NCBI RefSeq assembly: GCF_951805225.1 | Contig: NZ_OX638201.1 | Span: forward strand, 3,348,001-3,412,000 | DNA length: 64,000 bases | Origin: an uncultured Flavobacterium sp. | GTDB lineage: Bacteria; Bacteroidota; Bacteroidia; Flavobacteriales; Flavobacteriaceae | Direction of reading: 5' to 3' | In this document: one piece after another, positions 50,583-58,983 of the stretch | Position numbering within the stretch: position 1 is the stretch's first letter | How the letters are laid out: every line of letters starts with the position of its first letter | Translations under genes and position numbers: made by a program | The notes under the pieces: model-generated | Told to the model about the DNA's origin: nothing | Databases searched by the model: none | The model's input: the letters and a program-made list of their open reading frames with translations, nothing else

Positions 50583-51968
50583 TTAAGTATTTGAATCTGA
50601 ATTTTTGATTAATTTTTTAGTCAGAAAGTGAAAACGAATGTACAAAAATATCGCCGCAGAAGTTAATCCTGCCAAAAGTCCAATCCAAACTCCCTGCGCT
50701 TTCAAATCTGTATATTCGGCTAAATAATACGAGATCGGAAAACCAATTACCCAATATGCCACAAATGTTATATACATTGGGATTTTTACATCTTGTAATC
50801 CGCGTAAAGCTCCTAAAACAACCACCTGAATTCCATCTGAAATTTGGAAAACTGCCGCTATTATAAATAATTTTGAAGCAATACTTATTACTTCGTTATT
50901 GTCCAGAAGTTGTCCTCCGTTCTCCATATTCAAAAAGATATAAGGCAAGTAATTATGAAAAACAACGAACAAGATTGCAAAAACGGTTTCGATTATAATC
51001 GCCAGTAAAAAAATAGAACGAGCAACGATAACTAAGTTTTTATAGTCATTTAATCCTCTTTGATTACTAACTCGAATCATTGATGTCACGCTTAATCCCA
51101 TTGCAAACATAAAGGTCATTGAAGACAAACTCAACGCAATTTGATTGGCTGCCTGACTGGTTTTACCAATATTACCGCAAAGCCAGATTGATGCGGTAAA
51201 CAATACAACTTCAAAAAGCATTTGCATTGCCGATGGAAATCCTATGCTTATAATTTTCTTTATGGTTTCTTTTTTAATTTCATCAAAACTGAAATTCTTG
51301 AAATATTGTTTTAAATCATTTCTTCTGGATAACATTATATGCATGAACATTACCAGAAAGATTCTCGAAATTACTGTTCCAAGTGCTGCGCCAACGATTC
51401 CCATTTTTGGGAAAATCCAGATTCCGTAAATCAACATATAATTGATACCAACATGCAGAACATTTGCCATAATCATGGCGTACATCGAATATTTTGTCAT
51501 CGACATTCCATCAGCAAATTGCTTATAACCCTGATACATAATTAGCGGAATCAACGAAAAAGCTACCCAATCAAGATATGGTTTTGCAAGTGCAATTACA
51601 TCGGCTGGCTGTTTTAGCAATTCCATTATTGGCTTAGCCAGAATAATTACGCCAAAAAGTAATAATCCTAAAAGAATACACAAAAACAAACCGTGATGAA
51701 ATGCTGAACGAATTTTAGAATCGTTTTTTTCAGCATCACCTTCGGCAACAATTGGAGTAATTGCGGTCGAGAAACCAATTCCTAAAGACATTGCAATAAA
51801 AATCATGCTGTTTCCAAGTGAAACTGCTGCAAGTTCAGTACTTCCTAATTTCCCTACCATTATATTATCGACGATACCTATTAATGTATGTCCAACCATA
51901 CCTAATATAATAGGATATGCTAATCTTAAATTGTATGAAAACTCTTTAGTGTACTGCTTTAAATTCAA
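50583..51968 (-). CDS. MATE-family multidrug efflux transporter
   Basis: 461 residues, twelve membrane helices in two similar halves. N-terminal AYPIILGMVGHTLIGIVDNIMVGKLGSTELAAVSLGNSMIF (first helices, with the D-N-I-M-V-G-x-L-G motif), AFSLIPLIMYQGYKQFADGM, and in the second half ISIGFPSAMQMLFEVVLFTASIWLCGNIG. This fits the NorM/DinF-type of Na+- or H+-coupled drug exporters. Single gene, no regulator nearby. Confidence 0.92.
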   Translation of the reverse strand: MNLKQYTKEFSYNLRLAYPIILGMVGHTLIGIVDNIMVGKLGSTELAAVSLGNSMIFIAMSLGIGFSTAITPIVAEGDAEKNDSKIRSAFHHGLFLCILLGLLLFGVIILAKPIMELLKQPADVIALAKPYLDWVAFSLIPLIMYQGYKQFADGMSMTKYSMYAMIMANVLHVGINYMLIYGIWIFPKMGIVGAALGTVISRIFLVMFMHIMLSRRNDLKQYFKNFSFDEIKKETIKKIISIGFPSAMQMLFEVVLFTASIWLCGNIGKTSQAANQIALSLSSMTFMFAMGLSVTSMIRVSNQRGLNDYKNLVIVARSIFLLAIIIETVFAILFVVFHNYLPYIFLNMENGGQLLDNNEVISIASKLFIIAAVFQISDGIQVVVLGALRGLQDVKIPMYITFVAYWVIGFPISYYLAEYTDLKAQGVWIGLLAGLTSAAIFLYIRFHFLTKKLIKNSDSNT

Positions 51969-52156
51969 TTCTACTCTTTTTAGTCGGCAAAGATAGTCAG
52001 AAGCTTTGAATTCTTGGATAATATTAAAAACATAAGCAAATATTAAGTCATTTTTAATGAACCTCGAGATTATATAACAATTTCAAAAAATTCTATAACA
52101 ACGCCCCAACACCTAGCTATTATTTTTACATCATTATAAATTCAAAAAAAATTGTC

Positions 52157-52696
52157 ATGAGAAATCTAAAAATGTTCTGCCTAGCGAGTTTCGCTTTTTT
52201 ATACGCCAATACCACGTTTGCTCAAGACACTACAACGTCTAAATCTGAAGGAGAAATCAAAAATTATGATCAGGGCTTCAGATTGGGATTTGGACTTAAC
52301 GGAGGTTTACCAACTGACAATGCATACGATTGGTCATTGGGTGGAGATGTTCGTTTACAGTATGATTTATCAAAAAGAACGTCATTAACGTTAACAACTG
52401 GTTTTACCAATTTGTTTATGGGAAAAGATGACAATGGAGTTGATGTAAAAGATCTTGGTTTTATTCCGGCAAAAGCAGGTTTTAAAGCTTTTATCTGGGA
52501 AGATCAATTCTATGTTTTAGGTGAAGTTGGTGCTGGTTTTGCCGTTACAAACGGTTACGATCAAACCACTTTTTTATGGGCGCCAGGAATTGGATACGCC
52601 AACAAATACATTGATATTAGTGTCCGTTATGAGGACTATAACAAATTCAAAACCAACCAAGTGGCTTTACGTTTAGCCTATGGTTTTGATTTATAA
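52157..52696 (+). CDS. Outer-membrane beta-barrel protein, small
   Basis: 179 residues. Signal peptide to about residue 22 (FLYANTTFAQ). The mature protein has eight or so amphipathic strands: FRLGFGLNGGLPTD, WSLGGDVRLQYDLSKRTSLTLTTGFTNLF, GFIPAKAGFKAFIWEDQFYVLGEVGAGFAV, KYIDISVRYEDYN, VALRLAYGFDL with a terminal aromatic-Leu. It looks like an OmpW/OmpA-type eight-stranded barrel. Function unknown. Confidence 0.75.
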   Translation: MRNLKMFCLASFAFLYANTTFAQDTTTSKSEGEIKNYDQGFRLGFGLNGGLPTDNAYDWSLGGDVRLQYDLSKRTSLTLTTGFTNLFMGKDDNGVDVKDLGFIPAKAGFKAFIWEDQFYVLGEVGAGFAVTNGYDQTTFLWAPGIGYANKYIDISVRYEDYNKFKTNQVALRLAYGFDL

Positions 52697-52734
52697 AAGT
52701 AAAGGTTTAATTTATTATTTTTGTTTTTGGTAAC

Positions 52735-52776
52735 AAACCCGACAGATCGCATAGTCTGTCGGGTTTCGTTTTTTTA
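52735..52776 (+). terminator. Hairpin terminator AAACCCGACAGA
   Basis: AAACCCGACAGA pairs with TCTGTCGGGTTT and ends in a T-rich tract. Stem sequence is shared with the secA terminator at 22594. Confidence 0.85.
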
Positions 52777-52867
52777 TGCAGTTGGTCAAAAGATAAATAC
52801 CAGTCGTCAAATGATTTTTTTGGATTAATGAAGAACACTGTACTTCGCAGAAAAATTAATCAAAATC

Positions 52868-53803
52868 ATGAACAAGACAGTTTTTTATCTATCGCAATTA
52901 TTTATTTTTCTATTGGTTACAATTTCTGCAAGATCTCAACAAAGTATCTCTGGAGAATTTAAAGCAGATTATGTTCCGTTTTCTAATTATGTCCGACCAA
53001 TTGACAGCGCCAAAACAGACTCCAAAAGTAATTTTAAAAGGGCTCAGCTTTCTGTAGAAATTCCGCTTTCCATGAAAATGGACAAATACAATCATCCACA
53101 ACTTTGGTCGATCGTGCTTCAGGGAGCTTATGCCAAAATGGAAAACAAGAATTATGATCTACGAGATCTTCCTGTAGAAATCCCAAACGGTTTTCCCGAT
53201 GAGCTTCTAAACGCACAAATTGGAGTCAAACATTTAAGATCAATTTCTCCGTCGTGGTCAATTCTCGTAATGGCTTCTGTAGGCGTTTATACGGATATGG
53301 TCGAAATCAATAAAGATGATATTCTTGTACAAGGCGGCGTTCTTTTTATCAAACAATTCAATCCGAATTTGGCTTTTGGTTTCGGACCAGTTTTAACGAA
53401 TAGTTTTGGTGTTCCAATGGTACTTCCTGGAATTTACTTTAATTGGGAATCTAAAGGCGCGCTACATTTTAAAGTTACTTTTCCTGAAGGTTTAGAATTA
53501 GGTTATAGAATATCTGAAACATTTGACTTAAAAACTGTTGTCGAACTTAGCGGAATGACTGCCGAAATAAATCCGGCAAATAAAACTATGTTACTTGGAT
53601 ATCAGCAAATTATTGCTGGTTTAAGACCTCAGCTTAAATTTGGTAAGCATTGGACATTTGAACCTACAGCGGGAAGTACTTTGGCTCGATCGTTCTCAAC
53701 AAATGATCGAAAAATTAAAAATATGTTCAAAGAAAAAGATCTGGCAAACCCAAGATTCACGACAACATTTTATGCGGCTTTAGCTTTAAAATGGCAATTC
53801 TAG
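52868..53803 (+). CDS. DUF6268-like outer-membrane barrel protein
   Basis: 311 residues. Signal peptide ends about residue 23 (TISARSQQ). The mature part is beta-barrel-like: SGEFKADYVPFSNYVRP, AQLSVEIPLSMKMDKYNHPQLWSIVLQGAYAKME, WSILVMASVGVYTDM, NPNLAFGFGPVLTNSFGVPMVLPGIYFNW, with the C-terminal TTFYAALALKWQF ending in Phe as outer-membrane proteins do. The layout matches DUF6268 proteins of Bacteroidota. It faces the LytTR-type response-regulator gene, whose stop lies 2 bp away, so the two transcripts meet end to end. Confidence 0.78.
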   Translation: MNKTVFYLSQLFIFLLVTISARSQQSISGEFKADYVPFSNYVRPIDSAKTDSKSNFKRAQLSVEIPLSMKMDKYNHPQLWSIVLQGAYAKMENKNYDLRDLPVEIPNGFPDELLNAQIGVKHLRSISPSWSILVMASVGVYTDMVEINKDDILVQGGVLFIKQFNPNLAFGFGPVLTNSFGVPMVLPGIYFNWESKGALHFKVTFPEGLELGYRISETFDLKTVVELSGMTAEINPANKTMLLGYQQIIAGLRPQLKFGKHWTFEPTAGSTLARSFSTNDRKIKNMFKEKDLANPRFTTTFYAALALKWQF

Positions 53804-53805
53804 AA

Positions 53806-54516
53806 TTATCTGCTTAATAGATTTTTATAAACTACCTCTTTCAATAATGCTTCACGGCGTGTTCTTGAAATAGGTAGTTCTTGTCCTTTTACAAATAATC
53901 GTCCGCCGGAAACGGAATCAATATGTGTTATATTGACTAGAAATGATTTGTGAATTCTAAAGAAAATCTCCGTTGGAAGTGTTTCTTCTAATGAAATCAT
54001 GGTTTGATGAATCACGAGAATTCTATCTGTAAAATGAAGTTTAGCATAATTTTGCATTCCTTCGATATATAAAATATCAACCCACGAAATCTTTTGAAAT
54101 CCTTCTTCCTGACGAACATAAAGAAAAGGATCTAATTGATTTTGCTTTGGAGAAATCATTTGATGCCATTGTTTTGCTTTTAATGAAGCCTGATAAAAAC
54201 GCTGAAAAGTAATTGGTTTCAGCAAATAATCAACAACCTGCAAACGATATCCGTCCAAAGCATGCTCTGAATAAGCGGTTGTAAAAATAACCAATGGCGG
54301 ATTATCCAGAGATTCTAAAAATTCTAATCCGGACAAATATGGCATATTTATATCCAGAAACAGCAAATCGATTTGTTTATCCTGAATGTACGAAGTCGCT
54401 TCCAAAGCAGAAGCGCAAGTGCCAACAACTTCAAGGAAATCAATTTTTGAAACAAAATCTACTATTCCGTTTCTTGCAATTGGTTCGTCGTCAATAACGA
54501 GACATTTCATATTCAT
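53806..54516 (-). CDS. LytTR-family response regulator
   Basis: 236 residues. Receiver domain 1-115 with the phosphorylated Asp in LLFLDINMPYLSG (about 54-58) and the conserved Lys in VDYLLKPITFQRF. A C-terminal LytTR DNA-binding domain (140-232): FLYVRQEEGFQKISWVDILYIEGMQNYAKLHF, PTEIFFRIHKSFLVNITHIDSV, LPISRTRREALL. A second in-frame ATG at 54510 is equally possible. The sensor kinase lies upstream at 54880 with the same orientation, so they form a LytS/LytR-type pair. Confidence 0.93.
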   Translation of the reverse strand: MNMKCLVIDDEPIARNGIVDFVSKIDFLEVVGTCASALEATSYIQDKQIDLLFLDINMPYLSGLEFLESLDNPPLVIFTTAYSEHALDGYRLQVVDYLLKPITFQRFYQASLKAKQWHQMISPKQNQLDPFLYVRQEEGFQKISWVDILYIEGMQNYAKLHFTDRILVIHQTMISLEETLPTEIFFRIHKSFLVNITHIDSVSGGRLFVKGQELPISRTRREALLKEVVYKNLLSR

Positions 54517-54601
54517 AGTTTTTTTGTTTCAGGTTTGGTGTTTATTTCTAAAAAAAGGTTTCTCGCAGATTTTACAGATTAAGCAGATTTCTTCTTTATT
54601 C

Positions 54602-54690
54602 TTTCATCTTGTCTCTTGCATCTTTCATCTTGACTCTTTCATCTTGACTCTTTCATCTTGACTCTTTCATCTTGACTCTTTCATCTTGCA
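54602..54690. repeat. Tandem repeat, 14-bp unit; in the 54517-54879 gap
   Basis: GACTCTTTCATCTT occurs four times exactly at 54632-54687, with two degenerate copies before. The rest of the 363-bp gap has CGCAAAGTTTGC-type (54730) and AATTCGTG-type (54800) repeats and no gene. It lies upstream of the response regulator. Confidence 0.88.
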
Positions 54691-54879
54691 TCTTCTACAA
54701 AACCCTTCTAATCAGTGGCGAAATTTTACCGCAAAGTTTGCAAAGATTTGACTTTTGAAGGAATGCAAAGTTCCCTAAGCTTTAGCTTTATAACTAGATG
54801 AATAAATTCGTGCTAATTTGTGCAATTCGTGGCATAAAAAATCCTTATAATCTTTATAATCTGTGGGAAAAGTTTTTTT

Positions 54880-55929
54880 TTATTTTAAATCTAAAGTCAC
54901 TTTTACGGTAAAATCCGAATCAGTCTTTTCTATATCTAATTGATGTTTTTCGGGATATTGAATCGACAATCTTTTCTTGACGTTTTCGAGTCCTAATCCT
55001 TGATTATTAGACGGAATCTTGTATTGTTCTGTATAAGAATTTTCGATTTTAAAAATCAATTGTTTATTGATTTGTTCGCATGATAAATGCACGTATCCTT
55101 TTTGGTTTGGAAGTCTTGATACGTGTTTAAAAGCATTTTCTATTAGCGGAACCAAAAGTAAAGGTACAATCTGAAGATGACCGTCTTCGATATTCCATTT
55201 GCTTTTTACTTCTAATTCATTTCCCCAACGCGTTTCTTCGACGGCAATCAAATCTTTTAAGTATTTAATTTCAAGATGTAACGGAACATATTCTTTATTA
55301 CATTCGTACAATTGATATCTTAAAATATCCGAAAACTGAACTAATAAAACCGAAGCCAATTCGACATTGCTTTGCATCAAAATGTGAATATGATTCAAAA
55401 TATTAAACATCAAATGCGGATTGATTTGATCTTGCAGGATTTTTATCTGAGCTTCTAAGTGAACTTGTTTTAATTCGGCATGATTTCTTTCGATTACATT
55501 ATGTTCCTGATAAAATCGAAGTCCGCAAGCGGTGCCACAAATCAAAAGTGCCGCGGGAATACTTCCACAAAACCGAGCCCACAAAAACTCAATAGGAGCC
55601 ATATTTGCTTCTTCGGGATATAATCGGTTACGTGTTTGCGAATCGGAGAAAGCGGCATAAACCACCGCCAGACAAAGTGACAAAAGCAGCACTACTGCAA
55701 AAGCCTGTACGGCAAATAATGTCATTTTGTTTTTACGTAATGCCTTTGGAAGCATCACATCACTAAGAAAATGCGCCAAAACAATGGAGCTTAATAATAT
55801 TAAACCTGACTGGCGTATAGCCGAAATTATTCCATAATCGGCTATCAATTGCGCCCAAATCGTAATACCAAGTATGAACCAGAAAAAGATTAAAAATATC
55901 CAATGCCGGTTTTTATATTTTATAGTCAT
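54880..55929 (-). CDS. LytS-type sensor histidine kinase
   Basis: 349 residues from ATG 55929 (MTIKYKNRHWIFLIFF); a longer frame to 56010 is judged upstream leader. Four membrane helices in residues 10-150. The His_kinase domain has LHLEAQIKILQDQINPHLMFNILNHIH (His phosphoacceptor) and the ATPase core PLLLVPLIENAFKHVSRLPNQ with NQGLGLENVKKRL. This is the LytS/PF06580 type that pairs with LytTR regulators. The cognate regulator gene is 364 bp downstream. A signal cannot be deduced. Confidence 0.92.
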   Translation of the reverse strand: MTIKYKNRHWIFLIFFWFILGITIWAQLIADYGIISAIRQSGLILLSSIVLAHFLSDVMLPKALRKNKMTLFAVQAFAVVLLLSLCLAVVYAAFSDSQTRNRLYPEEANMAPIEFLWARFCGSIPAALLICGTACGLRFYQEHNVIERNHAELKQVHLEAQIKILQDQINPHLMFNILNHIHILMQSNVELASVLLVQFSDILRYQLYECNKEYVPLHLEIKYLKDLIAVEETRWGNELEVKSKWNIEDGHLQIVPLLLVPLIENAFKHVSRLPNQKGYVHLSCEQINKQLIFKIENSYTEQYKIPSNNQGLGLENVKKRLSIQYPEKHQLDIEKTDSDFTVKVTLDLK

Positions 55930-56054
55930 CAAAAAAAGAGTAAGTAAATTATGTGAATCTTTTGGTTCAAAAATAACCCTATATTTTCTAAACGAACAGC
56001 AAAGAACCAAAAAGATTCTTTGCTGTTTCTAGAAGTTAAAGGATAAAATAAAGG

Positions 56055-56654
56055 TTAGAAAATAAAATATCCAACGCTTACATTAAAGGAATTTGTTTTG
56101 GAATTAAAGTCTTTACTAATATTATTCAGTCCGCCTTGATAAACTAAATCTAAGGTAAATTTCCACATTTCGACTCCTGCTCCAACCTGATAACCAATAT
56201 TAGATTTGTTGAATTTTGTGTATGAGTTTTTAAGCTGATTTAATGACGAAATATTTTCATCGAGAACATACGAATAAACTCCTCCTCCAAAAACTCTCAC
56301 ATTCAAAGTCGAAAGATCAATTACTTTATAACCTATTAATAATGGCATTTCGAGACTTCTCCATTTTGCATTTTTAGATGCTGATAATGAAGTTTTCTCA
56401 ATTTTTGAAGACTTCTCGCTATACAAGATTTCGTTTTGAATATAGAATCTTTTAAAATCGAATCTTCCCATCGCTCCAACAAAATAACCCACTGCATATT
56501 TTGAGCTAAAGCCATCTGTAACCGGCAATTCAGAAAAATTAGAACCTCCTTTTATTCCCACATGAATTGGAAGCGGAGATTGTGCTGTAACTTTTGAAGA
56601 AATCAAACTCACTAAGAAAATAGTGGTTAGTAATAATAATTTGTAAATGTTCAT
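56055..56654 (-). CDS. PorT-like outer-membrane beta-barrel protein
   Basis: 199 residues from ATG 56654 (MNIYKLLLLTTIFLVSLISS); the frame is open to 56690. Signal peptide to SKVTAQ. LPIHVGIKGGSNFSELPVT, YAVGYFVGAMGRFDFKRFYIQNEILYSEK, RSLEMPLLIGYKVIDLSTLNVRVFGGGVYSYVL, IGYQVGAGVEMWKFTLDLVYQGGL, and a terminal NSFNVSVGYFIF are typical of the PorT-type eight-stranded barrel family. Its role is unknown; some members support type IX secretion, but this cannot be inferred from the sequence. Confidence 0.82.
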   Translation of the reverse strand: MNIYKLLLLTTIFLVSLISSKVTAQSPLPIHVGIKGGSNFSELPVTDGFSSKYAVGYFVGAMGRFDFKRFYIQNEILYSEKSSKIEKTSLSASKNAKWRSLEMPLLIGYKVIDLSTLNVRVFGGGVYSYVLDENISSLNQLKNSYTKFNKSNIGYQVGAGVEMWKFTLDLVYQGGLNNISKDFNSKTNSFNVSVGYFIF

Positions 56655-56764
56655 GATAATAGTTTTTATTAATTTGATGCAAAGGAGCACAAACCTAAAA
56701 CGCTATTAAAATTAGTTTGATGAACTGCATTTGGCTTTTGACCAATGGAATTATTTAAAGATTT

Positions 56765-57030
56765 TTTGCCACGAATTGCACGAATTTAATTTATGGGAAT
56801 TCGTGGCGAAAAAAATTAACCGCAAAGGTTACAAAAGTTTTTCGCAAAGTTCACGAAGTTGTTAGCTGACGAAAGAAGACAAAGTTCACAAAGCGATATC
56901 TTGAGATTAGAAATTTGTGCAATTCGTGCAATTCGTGGCAAAAAAATTTTACCGCAAAGGTTGCAAAGGTTTTTCGCAAAGTTCGCGAAGTTGTTTGCTT
57001 ATAGAAGAATACAAAGGTCACAAAGCTAAA
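56765..57030. repeat. Cluster of CACGAATT and CGCAAAG-type repeats; in the 56655-57106 gap
   Basis: GCCACGAATT...AATTCGTGGC hairpin (56767-56811), then two copies of CCGCAAAGGTT...TTTTTCGCAAAGTTC (56819 and 56951), each ending GAAGTTGTT. The 450-bp gap holds only repeats. Open frames here are by-products. Confidence 0.7.
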
Positions 57031-57070
57031 TTTAAAGATTTGCAGATTGTCTTGCATCTTTCTTCTTTCA

Positions 57071-57120
57071 TCTATTCTCTATTCTCTATTCTCTATTCTC
57101 TATTCTCTATTCTCTATTCT
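57071..57120. repeat. Heptanucleotide tandem repeat TCTATTC, seven copies
   Basis: TCTATTC is repeated seven times without error at 57071-57119. The right end lies in the last codons of the peroxidase gene on the other strand (ENRE and stop). Confidence 0.9.
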
Positions 57121-58888
57121 CCACAAACTTCTTATCCGTCAACGTTCTCATAAAGGCTATAAGTTGCTTTTTTTCTTTATCTGTCAGTTTTAATTTGTCT
57201 TCGGGCAATGTTTGATTATCAAGAGCGAAACCTTTACCTAAACCTCCGCCTTCATTATAAAAATCTATTACTTCTTCCATCGTTTTATAAACTCCATTAT
57301 GCATGTAAGGCGCTGTAAGTTCAATGTTTCTAATGGTTGGAGTTTTGAATGAATATTTGTGAATAGCTGCTCCCGTAATCACGAACTTTCCTAAATCGCC
57401 GTCGAGTTTATTGTTTTTATTTGGAACACCTAAAATCTCACTTTCAGATCTGTCAAAATTTGGCGGAACAGTTCCGTTTGTTAGTGGAATAAAATGGCAA
57501 GTTGCACATTTGGCTTTTCCGGCAAACAGATTAAATCCTGCTTTTTCATCGGCTGAAAAGGCTGCTTTGTTTTGCATATATCCGTCGAACTTGGAATCGT
57601 AATGACTCAACGAACGAATGTAAGATGCTAAAGCGTTTTTGATTGCAAATTCATTGATTTCTCCTTTCGGAAAAGCTTTCTCGAATTCCTTTACATAATC
57701 AGCTTTCTTTTGAATCGCCAAAGCAGATTTCTCCAGAGATCCATGCATTTCATTTTCGTTTTTAATTACGGCAACCGCCTGATCTTCGAGATAACTTACA
57801 CGGGAATCTGCAAAAAATACACGCTGAAAAGCAATATTATTTAATGTTGGAGTATTACGCTGAATCATTGATTTTCCGTCTAATGAAACCGCTCTTTCCA
57901 AACCATCCGTAAAAGCCTTATCGGCGTGATGACAAGAAGCGCAGGAACGTGTATTGTTTCCGGATAAAATAGGATCATTGAATAACTTTTTGCCTAAAGC
58001 AATTTTTTCAGGCGTCGTTTTATAATCCGGGAAACCCGAAAAAGCTTCGGGATCAAAAGCGTCTTTATCAAATAAAGTTTCAGATGTTACCTTCAAACCT
58101 CTTTGCTCTTTCATTACCGAAATTCCCAATTCTGATTGTGTTTTATATAATCCGCGACTTAACGGATTTGCAATTTCTTTGATAAAATAAGCACGATCAA
58201 AAGCGTCGAAATTGGTGTTTGCTTTTAAATATTTTTTGCCTTTTTCTAAAACTGCAAGAACTTGTTTACTATTCGGAACTGATTTATCTTCAAGATAAAC
58301 CTTATAATATTTTTCGATTGTTTCTAAAGAAACCAATGCTTCCGGAAGTGAATTTAAAACTACAGGCGAATCAAAACCGGTAATTCCTAAAGTAATAATT
58401 CTATAAACTTCTAATCGCATGGCATCAAAAACGTGCGCATCTGTCAATTCATTAGAACTTGAAACTTTTTCTAACCGAGTTAAATTGGCAGATAAAACAC
58501 CTAATTCCTGAAGTAATTCTTTTTTGGTTGCTCTATTATATTTCGGAAAAACCAATTCCTCAATAACCTGAAAACCTTCGGCCTGAACGGTCACTTTATC
58601 ATTTTCTTCGAACTCCGGAATTGCTGGTCCGTTGATCGATTTAGAAACTGCGGGCGAATAATACTCACTTATCATTTCGACCTTTTTATAATTTTGATGT
58701 GCCTCCAGAAATTGTCTCTGAATCTGCGCTTCGGTAGAATCTTCTTGTACCGAATATTTAAGTTTGGCGACTTTTTCGATCAATAAAGTAATATCTGACT
58801 GAAACAATTCATTTACTTCCTGATGTTTGTTTTTTTTCTGACAAGCAACAAATGTTACTAAGAACAACAAACAATATATTTTTTTCAT
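57107..58888 (-). CDS. Di-heme cytochrome c peroxidase with imelysin-like N-terminal domain
   Basis: 593 residues. Lipobox FVACQ, Cys about 16. Residues 30-260 are helical and lack heme motifs; their layout (FLEAHQNYKKVEMISEYYSPAVSKSINGPAIPEFEEN) resembles the imelysin/peptidase-M75 fold. From about 285 a full CCP/MauG domain follows: GKKLFNDPILSGNNTRSCASCH (heme 1, C316/C319/H320), TPTLNNIAFQRVFFADSRVSYLEDQ, KCATCH (heme 2, C461/C464/H465), IRNIELTAPYMHNGVY. The C-terminal ENRE is encoded by a heptanucleotide repeat. A PhoX-like gene lies 95 bp upstream in the same direction. Confidence 0.88.
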   Translation of the reverse strand: MKKIYCLLFLVTFVACQKKNKHQEVNELFQSDITLLIEKVAKLKYSVQEDSTEAQIQRQFLEAHQNYKKVEMISEYYSPAVSKSINGPAIPEFEENDKVTVQAEGFQVIEELVFPKYNRATKKELLQELGVLSANLTRLEKVSSSNELTDAHVFDAMRLEVYRIITLGITGFDSPVVLNSLPEALVSLETIEKYYKVYLEDKSVPNSKQVLAVLEKGKKYLKANTNFDAFDRAYFIKEIANPLSRGLYKTQSELGISVMKEQRGLKVTSETLFDKDAFDPEAFSGFPDYKTTPEKIALGKKLFNDPILSGNNTRSCASCHHADKAFTDGLERAVSLDGKSMIQRNTPTLNNIAFQRVFFADSRVSYLEDQAVAVIKNENEMHGSLEKSALAIQKKADYVKEFEKAFPKGEINEFAIKNALASYIRSLSHYDSKFDGYMQNKAAFSADEKAGFNLFAGKAKCATCHFIPLTNGTVPPNFDRSESEILGVPNKNNKLDGDLGKFVITGAAIHKYSFKTPTIRNIELTAPYMHNGVYKTMEEVIDFYNEGGGLGKGFALDNQTLPEDKLKLTDKEKKQLIAFMRTLTDKKFVENRE

Positions 58889-58921
58889 GATTTAATACCG
58901 ATTAAAAGAGGAATATTCAGA

Positions 58922-58956
58922 AAAACAGAAACCACTACCTCAAATTGAAGTAGTGG
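58922..58956 (-). terminator. Hairpin between the PhoX-like and peroxidase genes
   Basis: On the minus strand CCACTACTTCA pairs with TGAGGTAGTGG and is followed by a T-rich tract. It could limit read-through into the peroxidase gene. Confidence 0.6.
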
Positions 58957-58983
58957 ATTGCTGTTTTGTAAAGTTTTAAAAAT

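Noticed and set aside
54602..54690. CRISPR array
   Set aside because: The 14-bp units are directly adjacent with no unique spacers, and no cas gene is present.
57071..57120. CRISPR or telomere-like array
   Set aside because: A plain heptanucleotide microsatellite without spacers.
56851..57153. Overlapping open frames on both strands between the PorT-like gene and the peroxidase
   Set aside because: Made of CGCAAAG, AATTCGTG and TCTATTC repeats.
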